DNA of 64,000 nucleotides from contig NZ_CP072036.1 in assembly GCF_018847375.1 (NCBI RefSeq), positions 1,674,001 through 1,738,000 of the forward strand, written 5' to 3'. Under the pieces are notes generated by a model. It saw only the letters and a program-made list of their open reading frames with translations, did not search any database and was not told where the DNA came from. Origin of the DNA: Akkermansia massiliensis. GTDB lineage: Bacteria > Verrucomicrobiota > Verrucomicrobiia > Verrucomicrobiales > Akkermansiaceae. Below are positions 17,571 to 26,473 of this stretch, one piece after another. How positions within the stretch are numbered: position 1 is the first letter of the stretch; each line of letters opens with the position of its first letter. A program made the translations under genes and the position numbers.

Positions 17571-19067
17571 TTACTTGTACTGGGCCCAGTCGACATTCTT
17601 CATGTCTCCGCTCCTGGCCAGCTCGGCATGCATGCCCAGGGCGGCCCGGATGGACTGCGGAGTCTGGGCCTTGCCGCCGGACAGTTTCAGGTAATCCCAG
17701 AGGATGTTCTTGTAATCCGGATGGACGCAGTTCTCGATAATGGTCTGGGCCCGTTCTTTCGGGCTCTTGCCGCGAAGATCGGCGACGCCCTGTTCGGTAA
17801 TGATGATATTGACGTCATGTTCCGTATGGTCGTGGTGGGAGACCATGGGGACGATGGCGCTGATCTTGCCGTCCTTGGCGACGGACGGGCAGGTGAAGAT
17901 GGAAATATAGGCGTTGCGCGTGAAGTCGCCGGAACCGCCGATGCCGTTCATCATCTTCGTGCCGCCGATGTGCGTGGAGTTGACGTTCCCGTAAAGGTCG
18001 GCTTCAATGGCGGTGTTGATGGAGATGACGCCGAGGCGGCGGATCACTTCCGGGCTGTTGGATATTTCCGAGGGACGGAGCACCAGCTTGTCGCGGAAGA
18101 AGTCCATATCCCTGTAAATGCCTTCCAGGCAGTCGTTCGTAACGGTCAGGGAACAGGCGCTCCCGAATTTCACGCGGCCCTCCCGGATCAGACCGATCAC
18201 GGAGTTCTGAATGACTTCCGTGTACATTTCAAAGGCGGGAATGGTCTTGTCGCGGCCCAGGGCGCCCAGCACGGCGTTTGCAATGTTGCCCACGCCGGAT
18301 TGAAGCGGCAGGAAGGTGGAGGGGATAATGCCCCGCTTCATGTCGGCGGCCAGGAAGTCCGCCACGTTCTGCCCGATTTTATCGGTCAGGGGGTCAGCCG
18401 CGGCAAAGGAACGGGCTTCGTCCGGCCAGTTGGTTTCCACGATGCCCACGATCTTTTTCGGATCAACCTGGATGTATGGTTTCCCGATACGGTCGCTGGG
18501 TTTGTAAATGGGGATTTCACGGCGGTTGGGAGGATCTAGGGGTTCGTAAACGTCATGCAGCCCCATGGCATTTTTGCTGTGGGCGGCGTTCAATTCCACG
18601 ATGATCTTGTCGGCAAGGCGGCAAATGGTGGGAGCGATCCCTCCGGCGGCCGTCAGATAAATTTTACCGTCGGCCGTGACCTCGCAGGCTTCGATGATGG
18701 CCATGTCTACTTTGCCCATGAACCCGTAACGGATTTCCTGGGCCATCTGGGACAGGTGGATGTCGTTGTAGGCGATTTCCCCATTGTTCACCGCCTTGCG
18801 GAAGTCAACGTTGGTGGTGTAGGGGGCGCGGTAGCGAATAGCCTTGGCGCGGGAAAGAACCCCGTCGCAGGAATCGCCCGTGGAAGCACCGGTGAAGACG
18901 CTCACCTGGAAGGGGTTCCCCTTAGCGTGTTCCGCTTCTGCAATTTTTGCCAATTCAGCCGTCACAGCCTTGGCCGTCCCTGCGGGAGTAAACCCGCTCA
19001 GGCCAATGTGGTGGCCGTGTTTAATCAGGCTTGCTGCTTCTTCTGGTGTTAGTTCCTTGTAACTCAT
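17571..19067 (-). CDS. Acetyl-CoA hydrolase/succinyl-CoA:acetate or propionate CoA-transferase
   Basis: About 498 residues from the ATG MSYKELTP; an in-frame start 15 codons upstream adds residues that do not fit the family. It belongs to the Cat1/ScpC/AarC group that moves CoA between succinate and acetate or propionate. LSGFTPAGTAKAV is the N-terminal signature, FEMYTEVIQNSVIGLI contains the probable catalytic glutamate that forms the acyl-glutamyl intermediate, and GGSGDFTRNAYISIF carries the G(G)SGDF oxyanion region. As the last gene of the decarboxylase operon it would release propionate while activating succinate. Confidence 0.9.
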   Translation of the reverse strand: MSYKELTPEEAASLIKHGHHIGLSGFTPAGTAKAVTAELAKIAEAEHAKGNPFQVSVFTGASTGDSCDGVLSRAKAIRYRAPYTTNVDFRKAVNNGEIAYNDIHLSQMAQEIRYGFMGKVDMAIIEACEVTADGKIYLTAAGGIAPTICRLADKIIVELNAAHSKNAMGLHDVYEPLDPPNRREIPIYKPSDRIGKPYIQVDPKKIVGIVETNWPDEARSFAAADPLTDKIGQNVADFLAADMKRGIIPSTFLPLQSGVGNIANAVLGALGRDKTIPAFEMYTEVIQNSVIGLIREGRVKFGSACSLTVTNDCLEGIYRDMDFFRDKLVLRPSEISNSPEVIRRLGVISINTAIEADLYGNVNSTHIGGTKMMNGIGGSGDFTRNAYISIFTCPSVAKDGKISAIVPMVSHHDHTEHDVNIIITEQGVADLRGKSPKERAQTIIENCVHPDYKNILWDYLKLSGGKAQTPQSIRAALGMHAELARSGDMKNVDWAQYK

Positions 19068-19120
19068 GTCAGTGATTTTTGTTGGATGAAAGAGAAAGAA
19101 ACTCCGTGTCAACGGAGCGG

Positions 19121-19894
19121 TCAGGCTTGTTCTTCAACAAGCCTGTTGATCAGATGTGCCGGAACGGTCCGGAGGGAACCGGTCGGAAGGGATACCACAG
19201 GATTGCCCTGATCGTCAATCCCCGTAAAGATTCCCCGGATGGTTTCGTCATCCGTAAGGATGGAAACCGGCCTTTCCCCGGCCCATGCTTGCGCCAGCCC
19301 CTCCTGAAGGGTGGGGATGCCGCCGTGGGCAAAGGTAGAAAAAACCTGGTCCAAATGCCTGCCGAGGGAAGCCATGACGTCATGCAGTGAGGGACAGTCC
19401 TGAACAAGATCCGCGAGCCTTGCGGGAGGGTCCTTGATTTCTCCGGCTATAGAGGCCACGTCATTGAAAATGTTGATGCCTATGCCGATGACGGCCATGT
19501 GCGCGGAGGGGCGCTCCACAAGAATGCCCGCCAGTTTGGATTTTCCTATGAGGACGTCGTTGGGCCAGCGCAGGCGCGCGTTGGCAATGCCCATGCTGCG
19601 GAGCATGTTGAGCAGGGCCAGCCCTGCAACCAGGGGCAGATGGCCCCAGTGTACGCCGGCCGCAGTATCCAGGGGAACGGTGAAGGAGGACCACAGGCCG
19701 CCTTCCTCCCCTACCCATTTGCGGTTGAACCTGCCGCGGCCGCTTTTCTGCACGCGGCAGACGGCAATGTGGCGGGGGGGCAGGGAACGGGCCAGGTCAT
19801 TGGTGGAAGAAGCCTCGGCCCATTCATGATAGGTCCAGTCGCCGCATGGTCCTTCCTCCTCTGGAGGAGTGGGGGATGGGGCGGTGGAATTCAT
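19121..19894 (-). CDS. birA: Biotin--[acetyl-CoA-carboxylase] ligase
   Basis: About 257 residues from the ATG at 19892-19894; a TTG ten codons earlier is possible. It activates biotin with ATP and attaches it to carrier lysines. KSGRGRFNRKWVGEEGGLWSS is the biotinyl-AMP loop (GRGRxxR), and RWPNDVLIGKSKLAGILVE contains the catalytic KxxGI-type lysine. There is no N-terminal helix-turn-helix, so it is a class I ligase with no repressor function. Its place between mmdB and the CoA-transferase suggests it services the biotin carrier made by the same mRNA. Confidence 0.92.
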   Translation of the reverse strand: MNSTAPSPTPPEEEGPCGDWTYHEWAEASSTNDLARSLPPRHIAVCRVQKSGRGRFNRKWVGEEGGLWSSFTVPLDTAAGVHWGHLPLVAGLALLNMLRSMGIANARLRWPNDVLIGKSKLAGILVERPSAHMAVIGIGINIFNDVASIAGEIKDPPARLADLVQDCPSLHDVMASLGRHLDQVFSTFAHGGIPTLQEGLAQAWAGERPVSILTDDETIRGIFTGIDDQGNPVVSLPTGSLRTVPAHLINRLVEEQA

Positions 19895-19930
19895 GGGATG
19901 GGCCGAGGCCTGGAATAATTTCAAATCAGG

Positions 19931-21595
19931 TTATCTCGCCAGAGTGGCAATGTAGTAGCCTGCGATGACTGCGGTGCCGATCACGCCCGCAACGTTCGGT
20001 CCCATGGCGTGCATGAGAAGATAGTTGGAGGGATCATACTTCTGGCCCACATTGTGGGAGACGCGGGCCGCCATCGGAACGGCGGAGACGCCTGCGGAAC
20101 CGATCAGGGGGTTGACCGGATTCTTGCGCCAGATGAGGTTCATCAGCTTGGCGGCGATCACGCCGCCCGCGGTGGCTACGCCGAAGGCGACAATGCCCAG
20201 CAGAATGATCAGCAGCGTTTCCTTCTGCAGGAAGCGGTCACCCTGCATCGTGAGGCCCACGGAGGTGCCCAGGAAGATGGTGACGATGTTGATGATTTCA
20301 TTCTGGGAGGCCTGCACCAGGCGTTCCGTTACCTTGCACTCGCGCAGGAAGTTGCCCAGCATCAGCATGCCGATCAGCGGAGAGGCGTCCGGAATCAGCA
20401 GGATGGTGACAATGGTTACCAGCACGGCGAAGAACAGTTTTTCACTCTTGCTGACCGTTCGCAGGGATTTCATGCGGATGACCCGCTCCTTCTTCGTGGT
20501 CAGCAGAGCCATGATGGGCGGCTGTATCAGCGGGACCAGGGCCATGTACGTATACGCGGCCACGGCTACGGCGCCCAGCAGGTGCGGAGCCAGCTTCATC
20601 GTCAGGAAGATGGAGGTGGGGCCGTCAGCGCCGCCGATGATGCCGATGGAGGCGGATTCATTGGGCGTGAAGCCCATGAACAGGGCCATGAAGAACGTGG
20701 CGGCCACGCCCACCTGGGCCGCTGCACCCAGAAGAAGGGTGCGCGGTGCGGCGAGCAGCGGGCCGAAGTCCGTCAGGGCTCCCACGCCCAGGAAGATGAT
20801 GGGCGGGAAGATTTCAGCCTTGATGCCCAGCCCGATCCAGTCGTACAGACCCCCATGGATGGAGGTGACCAGTAATTCCTGGGTGTGCTGGCCCACGGCC
20901 ACGTACTTGCCTGCGGCGGAGACCACCAGGGGTTCCAGCTTCTGCGTTTCCAGATTCACCGGAACCTGGTTACCTTCCGTGTCAAAGTAGTTGACTCCCT
21001 TCTGGCGCAGAACGGTGGTGACTCCACCGTTCGTGAGCAGGTACACCGGATCGTTGGCGTCCGCTTCCGTCACGTTGTGGAAGTCCTTCAGGTTGGGGTC
21101 CACCGTCAGGCTGTCGTCCCCCAGAAGGGCGGCGTCAGCCTTGGCTTTTTCCTGGGATTCCCGCACGGGCTTGATCTGGGAGACGGTCAGCGGGCTGCCG
21201 GGGTAAACCTGCATGGGCTGTTCCATGTTTGCCAGATACTGGGCGCGCGCTTCAGGCGTGGTCAGGTTGGCCGGCACCTTGACGGGGGCCTGCTGGAGCG
21301 GGGCCACGTGAACGCGCAGGTAGCCCACGTTGTTGAGGGACGTGGCGGTCACTTCCCCCGCCTTATTAGAGGAGATGACCTGCTGGTTCAGCTGGGTGAT
21401 GAGCATTCCGTTGTCCGGAATGTTGGCAATTAATGCGCCAAAGGCAATCGGAACCATCAGAAGAGGTTCGTACTGCTTGGCTACACCCAGGTACAGGAGA
21501 AGAACGGCAATGCCCCACATCCCTACCATTTGCCATGATAGGGAGAAGATGCCCATCCCCTGTAAAAAGGTGATTAATGAATCAAAAAGACTCAT
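19931..21595 (-). CDS. mmdB: Na+-translocating methylmalonyl-CoA decarboxylase, beta subunit (MmdB/OadB family) with long insertion
   Basis: Membrane subunit that removes CO2 from carboxybiotin and drives Na+ out of the cell. Core motifs are GVGALTDFGPLLAAPRTLLLGAAAQ (read in pieces), IGIIGGADGPTSIFL with the ion-site aspartate, and the C-terminal NPLIGSAGVSAVPMAARVS and HAMGPNVAGVIG. It has 554 residues, while family members usually have about 370-435. The excess lies between NIPDNGM (about residue 60) and LYDWIGLGIKAEIFPP (about residue 250), a hydrophilic stretch rich in Val, Gln and Pro. It is fourth in the decarboxylase order, seven bases before the next possible start. Confidence 0.93.
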   Translation of the reverse strand: MSLFDSLITFLQGMGIFSLSWQMVGMWGIAVLLLYLGVAKQYEPLLMVPIAFGALIANIPDNGMLITQLNQQVISSNKAGEVTATSLNNVGYLRVHVAPLQQAPVKVPANLTTPEARAQYLANMEQPMQVYPGSPLTVSQIKPVRESQEKAKADAALLGDDSLTVDPNLKDFHNVTEADANDPVYLLTNGGVTTVLRQKGVNYFDTEGNQVPVNLETQKLEPLVVSAAGKYVAVGQHTQELLVTSIHGGLYDWIGLGIKAEIFPPIIFLGVGALTDFGPLLAAPRTLLLGAAAQVGVAATFFMALFMGFTPNESASIGIIGGADGPTSIFLTMKLAPHLLGAVAVAAYTYMALVPLIQPPIMALLTTKKERVIRMKSLRTVSKSEKLFFAVLVTIVTILLIPDASPLIGMLMLGNFLRECKVTERLVQASQNEIINIVTIFLGTSVGLTMQGDRFLQKETLLIILLGIVAFGVATAGGVIAAKLMNLIWRKNPVNPLIGSAGVSAVPMAARVSHNVGQKYDPSNYLLMHAMGPNVAGVIGTAVIAGYYIATLAR

Positions 21596-21676
21596 ATGGA
21601 ATAATTATTGTAGCGGTTTTTAGTCTGAGTCGGAGTCCGGACCTGTGTTAGGGGGGCCGGGCGGCTCCCGCCGGGA

Positions 21677-22084
21677 TTAACCAATCTTGGCCAGCGCCTG
21701 TCCTTCCTGAACCGTGTCGCCCGCGCTTACGCAGAAAGCGGTGAGCGTGCCGGAGGCGGGAGCGTAAATGATGGTGTTCATCTTCATGGCTTCCAGCGTC
21801 AGGATCTGGTCACCGGCCTTCACGGCGGTGCCGGGGGCAACGTCCAGGGAAACGACTTTGCCGGCGAGCGGGCTGGGCACGTCTCCTGCGCCGGCGGCGG
21901 CCGGGGCGGGGGCGGGCGTGGGAGCCGGAGCGGGCGCCGCGACAGGGGCGGAGGCTGCGGGTGCGGGAGCCGGGGCTGCAACGGGGGCCGGAGCCGGGGC
22001 GGAGGTAGTGGAGGAGACCTGGTCCAGGAGTTCTACGGATACGTCAAATACCTTGCCGTCTACGGTGATGCGAAGTTTCTTCAT
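21677..22084 (-). CDS. mmdC: Methylmalonyl-CoA decarboxylase biotin carrier (gamma) subunit
   Basis: A 135-residue biotinyl carrier. Residues 1-20 form a small beta unit. Residues 28-66 are a flexible Ala/Pro linker of simple sequence. Residues 69-135 are the biotinyl domain, with the target lysine K101 in LEAMKMNT. The domain shuttles the carboxyl group between the MmdA carboxyltransferase and the MmdB membrane decarboxylase. The birA gene two positions downstream provides the modification. Confidence 0.95.
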   Translation of the reverse strand: MKKLRITVDGKVFDVSVELLDQVSSTTSAPAPAPVAAPAPAPAASAPVAAPAPAPTPAPAPAAAGAGDVPSPLAGKVVSLDVAPGTAVKAGDQILTLEAMKMNTIIYAPASGTLTAFCVSAGDTVQEGQALAKIG

Positions 22085-22159
22085 AATAATGTATGGTATG
22101 GAATATTAAGTTAAATGATTCCCGCCGGGGGCGGGGGTAAGGGTGAATAATGCAGTGGT

Positions 22160-22618
22160 TCAATGACTGGGCCGGATGCGGTGGGAGGCGAAGATTTCCG
22201 CCCTGCCTGCGGCCGCATAGCCGGAGCCCGGGGATTGCTTGATTTCCACGATGCGGTGGCTCATGCCGTCCAGGCCTGCGTCCACGGCGGCGGAGATGAC
22301 GGCCACCATTTCCGGCGTGAGCTCCGTCATGGCGGAGTCCACGGCTGCGGAGAGGATGGCGAGCATTTCCGGAGTCATGCCCGGCTTGCCTGCTGCCGCA
22401 GGGGCGGCGGCAGGCACAGGAGCGGGAGCGGCGGAGGCCGCTGCGGCCTTGGCTTTGGCCTTGTTCTGGATGGAAGCGGCAATGGAGCCGCTGATGGTCA
22501 GAATGACGGCCAGGCCACCCAGGCACATCATGACCACCAGGATGCCGACGATCTGGTAGTCCAGATTCTCCATGATGTTGGCCATGCCCTGCGCAAAGGC
22601 GAGTGTCGTAAGTAACAT
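22160..22618 (-). CDS. mmdD: Methylmalonyl-CoA decarboxylase delta subunit (OadG-like)
   Basis: A 152-residue membrane anchor for the decarboxylase complex. One transmembrane helix spans about residues 21-45 (YQIVGILVVMMCLGGLAVIL), followed by an Ala/Pro-rich linker. A short helix is duplicated in tandem, TPEMLAILSAAVDSAM at 82-97 and TPEMVAVISAAVDAGL at 101-116. The end, HRIVEIK...GRAEIFASHRIRPSH, is the usual OadG/MmdD C-terminal region that contacts the carboxyltransferase. It lies 21 bases after mmdA. Confidence 0.88.
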   Translation of the reverse strand: MLLTTLAFAQGMANIMENLDYQIVGILVVMMCLGGLAVILTISGSIAASIQNKAKAKAAAASAAPAPVPAAAPAAAGKPGMTPEMLAILSAAVDSAMTELTPEMVAVISAAVDAGLDGMSHRIVEIKQSPGSGYAAAGRAEIFASHRIRPSH

Positions 22619-22639
22619 ATGAATCCGTTAAGATGGATG

Positions 22640-24205
22640 TTAGAGCGGAATGTTGCCGTGCTTCTTGGCCGGACGCACTTCCTTCTTGTTCAGGAGGGTG
22701 CGCAGGGCGAAGGCGATCTTGGCGCGGGTTTCTTCCGGATTGATGACTTCCGTGATCTGGCCCATGCCGGCCGCCACGTACGGGTTGTAGAAGGCCTCCC
22801 GGTATTCTTCCAGAAGTTCTCCCTGGCGCTTGGCCTTTTCCGCGGGGTCTTCCACGGCTTTCAGCTCGCGGCCGTAAAGCACCGGAACAGCGCCTTCCGC
22901 GCCCATCACGGCGATTTCCGCGCCGGGCCAGGCGAAAACGGCGTCAGCGCCCAGGTCCTTGCAGCACATGGCGATATAGGCGCCGCCGTAGGCTTTGCGC
23001 ATGATCAGGGTGACCTTGGGCACCGTGGCCTGGGAGTAGGCGAAGATGAGCTTGGCGCCGTGGCGGATGATGCCGCCGCGTTCCTGGTTCTTGCCGGGCA
23101 GGAAGCCGGGCACGTCCACCAGGTTCACCAATGGGATGTTGAACGCGTTGCAGAAGCGGATGAAGCGGGCGGCCTTGTCGGAGGAGTCGATGTCCAGGCA
23201 GCCGGCCTTCACGTTGGGCTGGTTGGCGATGATGCCGACCACCACGCCGCAGACCCGGCCGAAGCCGACGACGACGTTCTTGGCGAAGTCCTTGTGCACT
23301 TCCAGGAAATCCCCGTCATCCACCAGGCGGCTGATGATGGGCTGGACGTCCAGGGGCGTGCGGTTGTCGCCGGGAATCAGGTCGCTCATGCCTTCGTCCG
23401 CGCTCAGGTCAAGCGGGGTGTCCAGCTTGTGGGGCGGTTCTTCCGCGTTGTTGGCGGGAAGGAAGGAAAGGAGCCTCTTCAGGATGTCCAGGGCGTGCGC
23501 GTCGCTGTCCGCCACGAAGTGGACGTTGCCGGACACGGAGGCGTGGATGGCCGCGGAGCCGATGTCGTCCATCGTGCACTTTTCATACGTGACCTGTTCA
23601 ATCACCTTGGGACCGGTGATGTACATGCCGGCGTTGCCGGAATTGCGCATGATGATGAAGTCCGTCAGGGCGGGGGAATAGGCCGCGCCGCCTGCGCAGG
23701 GCCCCAGGATCATGGATATCTGCGGAACCACGCCGGAAGCCAGCACGTTGTTGTAGAACACCTGGGCGTAGCCGGACAGGGCCGCCACGCCTTCCTGGAG
23801 GCGCGCGCCGCCGGAGTCGTTCACCGTCACCATCGGGATGCCGGCTTTCAGGGCGTACTTCTGGGCGTCCGCAATCTTCATGGCGTGCATGTAGCCGAGG
23901 GAGCCGCCCTGGGCCAGGAAGTCGGAGGCCGCGCAGGCGACCGGACGGCCGTTCACGAGGCCGAAGCCGGAAACGACGCCGTCGCCGGGGATTTCCTTCT
24001 TGCCCATGCCGAAGTTGTGGCAGTTGTGGCGCACATGCATGCCGATTTCCGAGAAGGTGCCTTCTTCAAAGAGGTACCCCATGCGGTCGCGGGCCGTCAT
24101 TTCGCCCTTTTCGTGTCTCTTGTCGATCTTTTCCTGACCGCCGCTGAGGATGACCTTCTTGCGGCGGCTGTTCAGATCGTCAATCAATTTGGGATCAATA
24201 GCCAT
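22640..24205 (-). CDS. mmdA: Methylmalonyl-CoA decarboxylase carboxyltransferase (alpha) subunit
   Basis: A 521-residue crotonase-fold carboxyltransferase that moves the carboxyl group of (S)-methylmalonyl-CoA to biotin, leaving propionyl-CoA. Family motifs: KRHEKGEMTARDRMGYLFEEG at the N-terminus (read in pieces), the oxyanion glycines in NDSGGARLQEGV and GPCAGGAAYSPALTDF, and VDVPGFLPGKNQERGGIIRHGAKLIFAY in the C-terminal half. A PccB-type biotin carboxylase partner is absent and the neighbours are OadB/OadG-like, which indicates a decarboxylase instead of a propionyl-CoA carboxylase. Confidence 0.95.
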   Translation of the reverse strand: MAIDPKLIDDLNSRRKKVILSGGQEKIDKRHEKGEMTARDRMGYLFEEGTFSEIGMHVRHNCHNFGMGKKEIPGDGVVSGFGLVNGRPVACAASDFLAQGGSLGYMHAMKIADAQKYALKAGIPMVTVNDSGGARLQEGVAALSGYAQVFYNNVLASGVVPQISMILGPCAGGAAYSPALTDFIIMRNSGNAGMYITGPKVIEQVTYEKCTMDDIGSAAIHASVSGNVHFVADSDAHALDILKRLLSFLPANNAEEPPHKLDTPLDLSADEGMSDLIPGDNRTPLDVQPIISRLVDDGDFLEVHKDFAKNVVVGFGRVCGVVVGIIANQPNVKAGCLDIDSSDKAARFIRFCNAFNIPLVNLVDVPGFLPGKNQERGGIIRHGAKLIFAYSQATVPKVTLIMRKAYGGAYIAMCCKDLGADAVFAWPGAEIAVMGAEGAVPVLYGRELKAVEDPAEKAKRQGELLEEYREAFYNPYVAAGMGQITEVINPEETRAKIAFALRTLLNKKEVRPAKKHGNIPL

Positions 24206-24236
24206 TGGTATAGTGGTATGGTGGATTCGGAGAATG

Positions 24237-24659
24237 TTACTTGCCGCATCCGCAACCGCCGGGGTGCTGGCAGAATTCGGTCAGCACGCCGAAGGTGCAC
24301 TTGGGATGCAGGAAGGTGACCTGCGTATTGTGCGCGCCGGGGACGGGCGGGTCGTTCAGCACGGTAAGGCCGGCTTCCTTGGCCTGGGAGATGTTGTCAG
24401 CAATGTCGTTGGTCTTGAAAGCGATGTGGTGGATGCCTTCCCCTTTCTTCTCGATGGCCTTGGCGATGGCGCTTTCCGGAGAGGTGGGTTCGAGCAGTTC
24501 GATGTGGACTCCGGCAACGTCAAACATGGCGACGCGCACCTTTTGCGTGGGCACTTCCTCAATGTGGGGCTCTCCGAGTCCGAGCGCATCACGGTAGTAG
24601 GGAACGGTGGCGTCAAGGCTCTTGACGGCGATGCCGATATGGTCAATTTGTTGAATCAT
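24237..24659 (-). CDS. mce: Methylmalonyl-CoA epimerase
   Basis: A 140-residue glyoxalase-fold metalloenzyme from the ATG MIQQIDHIGIAV; a start 19 codons upstream gives an unlikely leader. It interconverts (R)- and (S)-methylmalonyl-CoA. DHIGIAV holds the first metal histidine, VHIELLEPTS the glutamate, IHHIAFKTNDI the second histidine and the C-terminal half another metal-binding glutamate (LTEFCQH). The end HPGGCGCGK is an unusual Cys/Gly tail. It is the first gene of the operon that feeds MmdA; the mutase is elsewhere. Confidence 0.93.
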   Translation of the reverse strand: MIQQIDHIGIAVKSLDATVPYYRDALGLGEPHIEEVPTQKVRVAMFDVAGVHIELLEPTSPESAIAKAIEKKGEGIHHIAFKTNDIADNISQAKEAGLTVLNDPPVPGAHNTQVTFLHPKCTFGVLTEFCQHPGGCGCGK

Positions 24660-24682
24660 ATGCGTATGATGGTTGTAGGGAA

Positions 24683-24700
24683 TGCAGGTGGAAGCCTGCA
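24683..24700 (-). promoter_or_regulatory. Small hairpin in the leader of the propionate operon
   Basis: A perfect 6-bp stem TGCAGG/CCTGCA with a 6-base loop, 24-41 bases before the mce start. It could affect translation or mRNA stability; no known riboswitch is recognised. Confidence 0.3.
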
Positions 24701-24824
24701 ATACATCAGGAGCCATTAAAGCGGATTTTTTTTAGATGTGAAGCGAAAAGCGGAAAAATGGCGAAATCGCGCCCGCTCCGTTTCACCTGCTTGATTGCCC
24801 CGGAAGATGAGGTATGGTAGGGGC

Positions 24825-26363
24825 ATGTTCAAGAGGGGATTAGCCGTATTGTTCCTGCTGGCGTCGTGGTTTTCCGCCGCGTGTGCCTATGAGCTGCTGC
24901 CCGCCCATGTGGCCGTGGTTTACAACGGAAAATCCGAGCTGAGCCGCCGCATGGCCAGGGAGTATGCGCGGGTGCGCGGCGTGCCGGAAGGGAACCTGGT
25001 TTCCCTGGACTGCCCCTCGGCCAACGAGATTTCCCGGAAGGAGTATGAAGACCTGATCCGTGCGCCCCTGCTGCGGACGGCGCAGGAGCAGCGGTGGTGG
25101 GTGCCGTCCGGCATTGCCTCCGCCCCCATGATGGACCGGAAGATTTTTGCGCTGGTGCTGATGGCGGACCTGCCAATGAAGATACGGCATGAAGCGCCCG
25201 TTCCCCCTCCCGGGAAGGATATCAACCAGATGCAGACGGACCGCGCCGCCGTGGACTCCGAACTGGCGCTGCTGGCGGTGGACGGTTATGAGAGGAAGGC
25301 CTGGGTAGGAAACCCCTATTTTGACAGGAAGGAGGATTTTGTGGGCTCCGGCCTGCCCACGTTCCTGGTGTGCCGCCTGGACGGCCTGACGGCGGATACC
25401 TGCCTGCGGCTGGTCACGGAACCTGCGGAGGTGGAGAAGAAGGGCCTGTGGGGGTGGGCGGTGGTGGACCGGGGCGGCCCCTACGCCCAGGGGGACCAGT
25501 GGCTGGATTCCGTGTTCCGCCGCGTGCGGGAAGCGGGAATCCCCGTTTACCTGGATGACTGGCCCCAGACTCTTCCGGAGAAATTTCCGCTGAGCCGGGA
25601 CACGGCGCTTTACTGCGGCTGGTACACCGGGAATGCGAACGGTCCGTTTACGGACCCAACCTTCCGTTTCCGGCCCGGAGCGGTCGCCATGCACCTGCAT
25701 TCCTTCAGCGCCTCCGATTTCAAGATTCCCGGCAGGGGGTGGAGTTCCGCCCTGCTGGAAAAGGGGGCGGACGTGACGGTGGGGAACGTGTATGAACCGT
25801 TCCTGGGCGCGTGCCACCGCTTTGACATTTTTGCGGACCGCCTGCTGGACGGCTATACCGTGGCGGAAGCCTCCTGGATGAGCATGCCCGTACTATCCTG
25901 GCAGGGGGTGGTGTTCGGGGACCCCCTCTACCGTCCGTACGCCCGCATGAAGGACATGGACGTGAAGCCGACGGAAGAGGACCGCTATTTCCAGGGCTGG
26001 TGGGCTTCCTCTGTACAGTTCGGGGACCGCTGGCGGGACCGTTCCGCGCGCCTGCTGGAATCCGCCCGGAAGGCACCCTCCTCCTGCCTTTATGAAGCGC
26101 TGGCGCTGGAACACCTGTACCGGAAGGAGCCGGCACGGGCCGGGGAGCTGGTTTTCTCCGCCCTTGACGGCGCGCCGGACGCCCGCACCCGCGCCCGTCT
26201 TCTGCTGGAGTCCCTGCTGGCGGACCGCGCCCAGGGCGGGGACAAGGCCTTCCTGCTGCGGATGGACAGCGTCCGCGCCCTCATGTCTTCCTCCGCCTTT
26301 CTCCCGGCGCTGGAGGAGTGGCATGCAAGGATAGCTCCGCCGCCGCCCCCGCCTAAAAAATAA
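24825..26363 (+). CDS. TIGR03790 family exported protein of unknown function
   Basis: About 512 residues from the ATG MFKRGLAV, preceded by GGTAGGGG. A signal peptide covers residues 1-22 (LAVLFLLASWFSAACA). The opening LPAHVAVVYNGKSELSRRMAREYARVRGVPEGNLVSLDC (here abridged by parts) is the hallmark of TIGR03790, where ages of VVYN and GVP...NL are conserved. A later tract includes SFSASDFKIPGRGWSSALLEKGADVTVGNVYEPFL-type sequence, also typical. Members are found in Verrucomicrobia, Planctomycetes and Acidobacteria; function is unknown. The protein ends in a proline run PPPPPP. It is a single gene, divergent from the propionate operon. Confidence 0.82.
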   Translation: MFKRGLAVLFLLASWFSAACAYELLPAHVAVVYNGKSELSRRMAREYARVRGVPEGNLVSLDCPSANEISRKEYEDLIRAPLLRTAQEQRWWVPSGIASAPMMDRKIFALVLMADLPMKIRHEAPVPPPGKDINQMQTDRAAVDSELALLAVDGYERKAWVGNPYFDRKEDFVGSGLPTFLVCRLDGLTADTCLRLVTEPAEVEKKGLWGWAVVDRGGPYAQGDQWLDSVFRRVREAGIPVYLDDWPQTLPEKFPLSRDTALYCGWYTGNANGPFTDPTFRFRPGAVAMHLHSFSASDFKIPGRGWSSALLEKGADVTVGNVYEPFLGACHRFDIFADRLLDGYTVAEASWMSMPVLSWQGVVFGDPLYRPYARMKDMDVKPTEEDRYFQGWWASSVQFGDRWRDRSARLLESARKAPSSCLYEALALEHLYRKEPARAGELVFSALDGAPDARTRARLLLESLLADRAQGGDKAFLLRMDSVRALMSSSAFLPALEEWHARIAPPPPPPKK

Positions 26364-26473
26364 AATTAAGGCCGTACGGCAAATTTGGATTGCCTTTTAG
26401 GGGATTATGGCCCATATTCTGCGTCCCGTAAGTTTTCCTTTTACTGATATTCACCAGCAATAGATAACACAAG

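Noticed and set aside
22640..24205. Propionyl-CoA or acetyl-CoA carboxylase reading for the carboxyltransferase
   Set aside because: No biotin carboxylase gene is present and the neighbours are OadB/OadG-like membrane subunits, so a decarboxylase is the better call.
24791..24818. TTGATT and TATGGT spaced by 16 bases before the TIGR03790 gene
   Set aside because: The -10-like box would lie only six bases from the start codon, too close for a normal leader.
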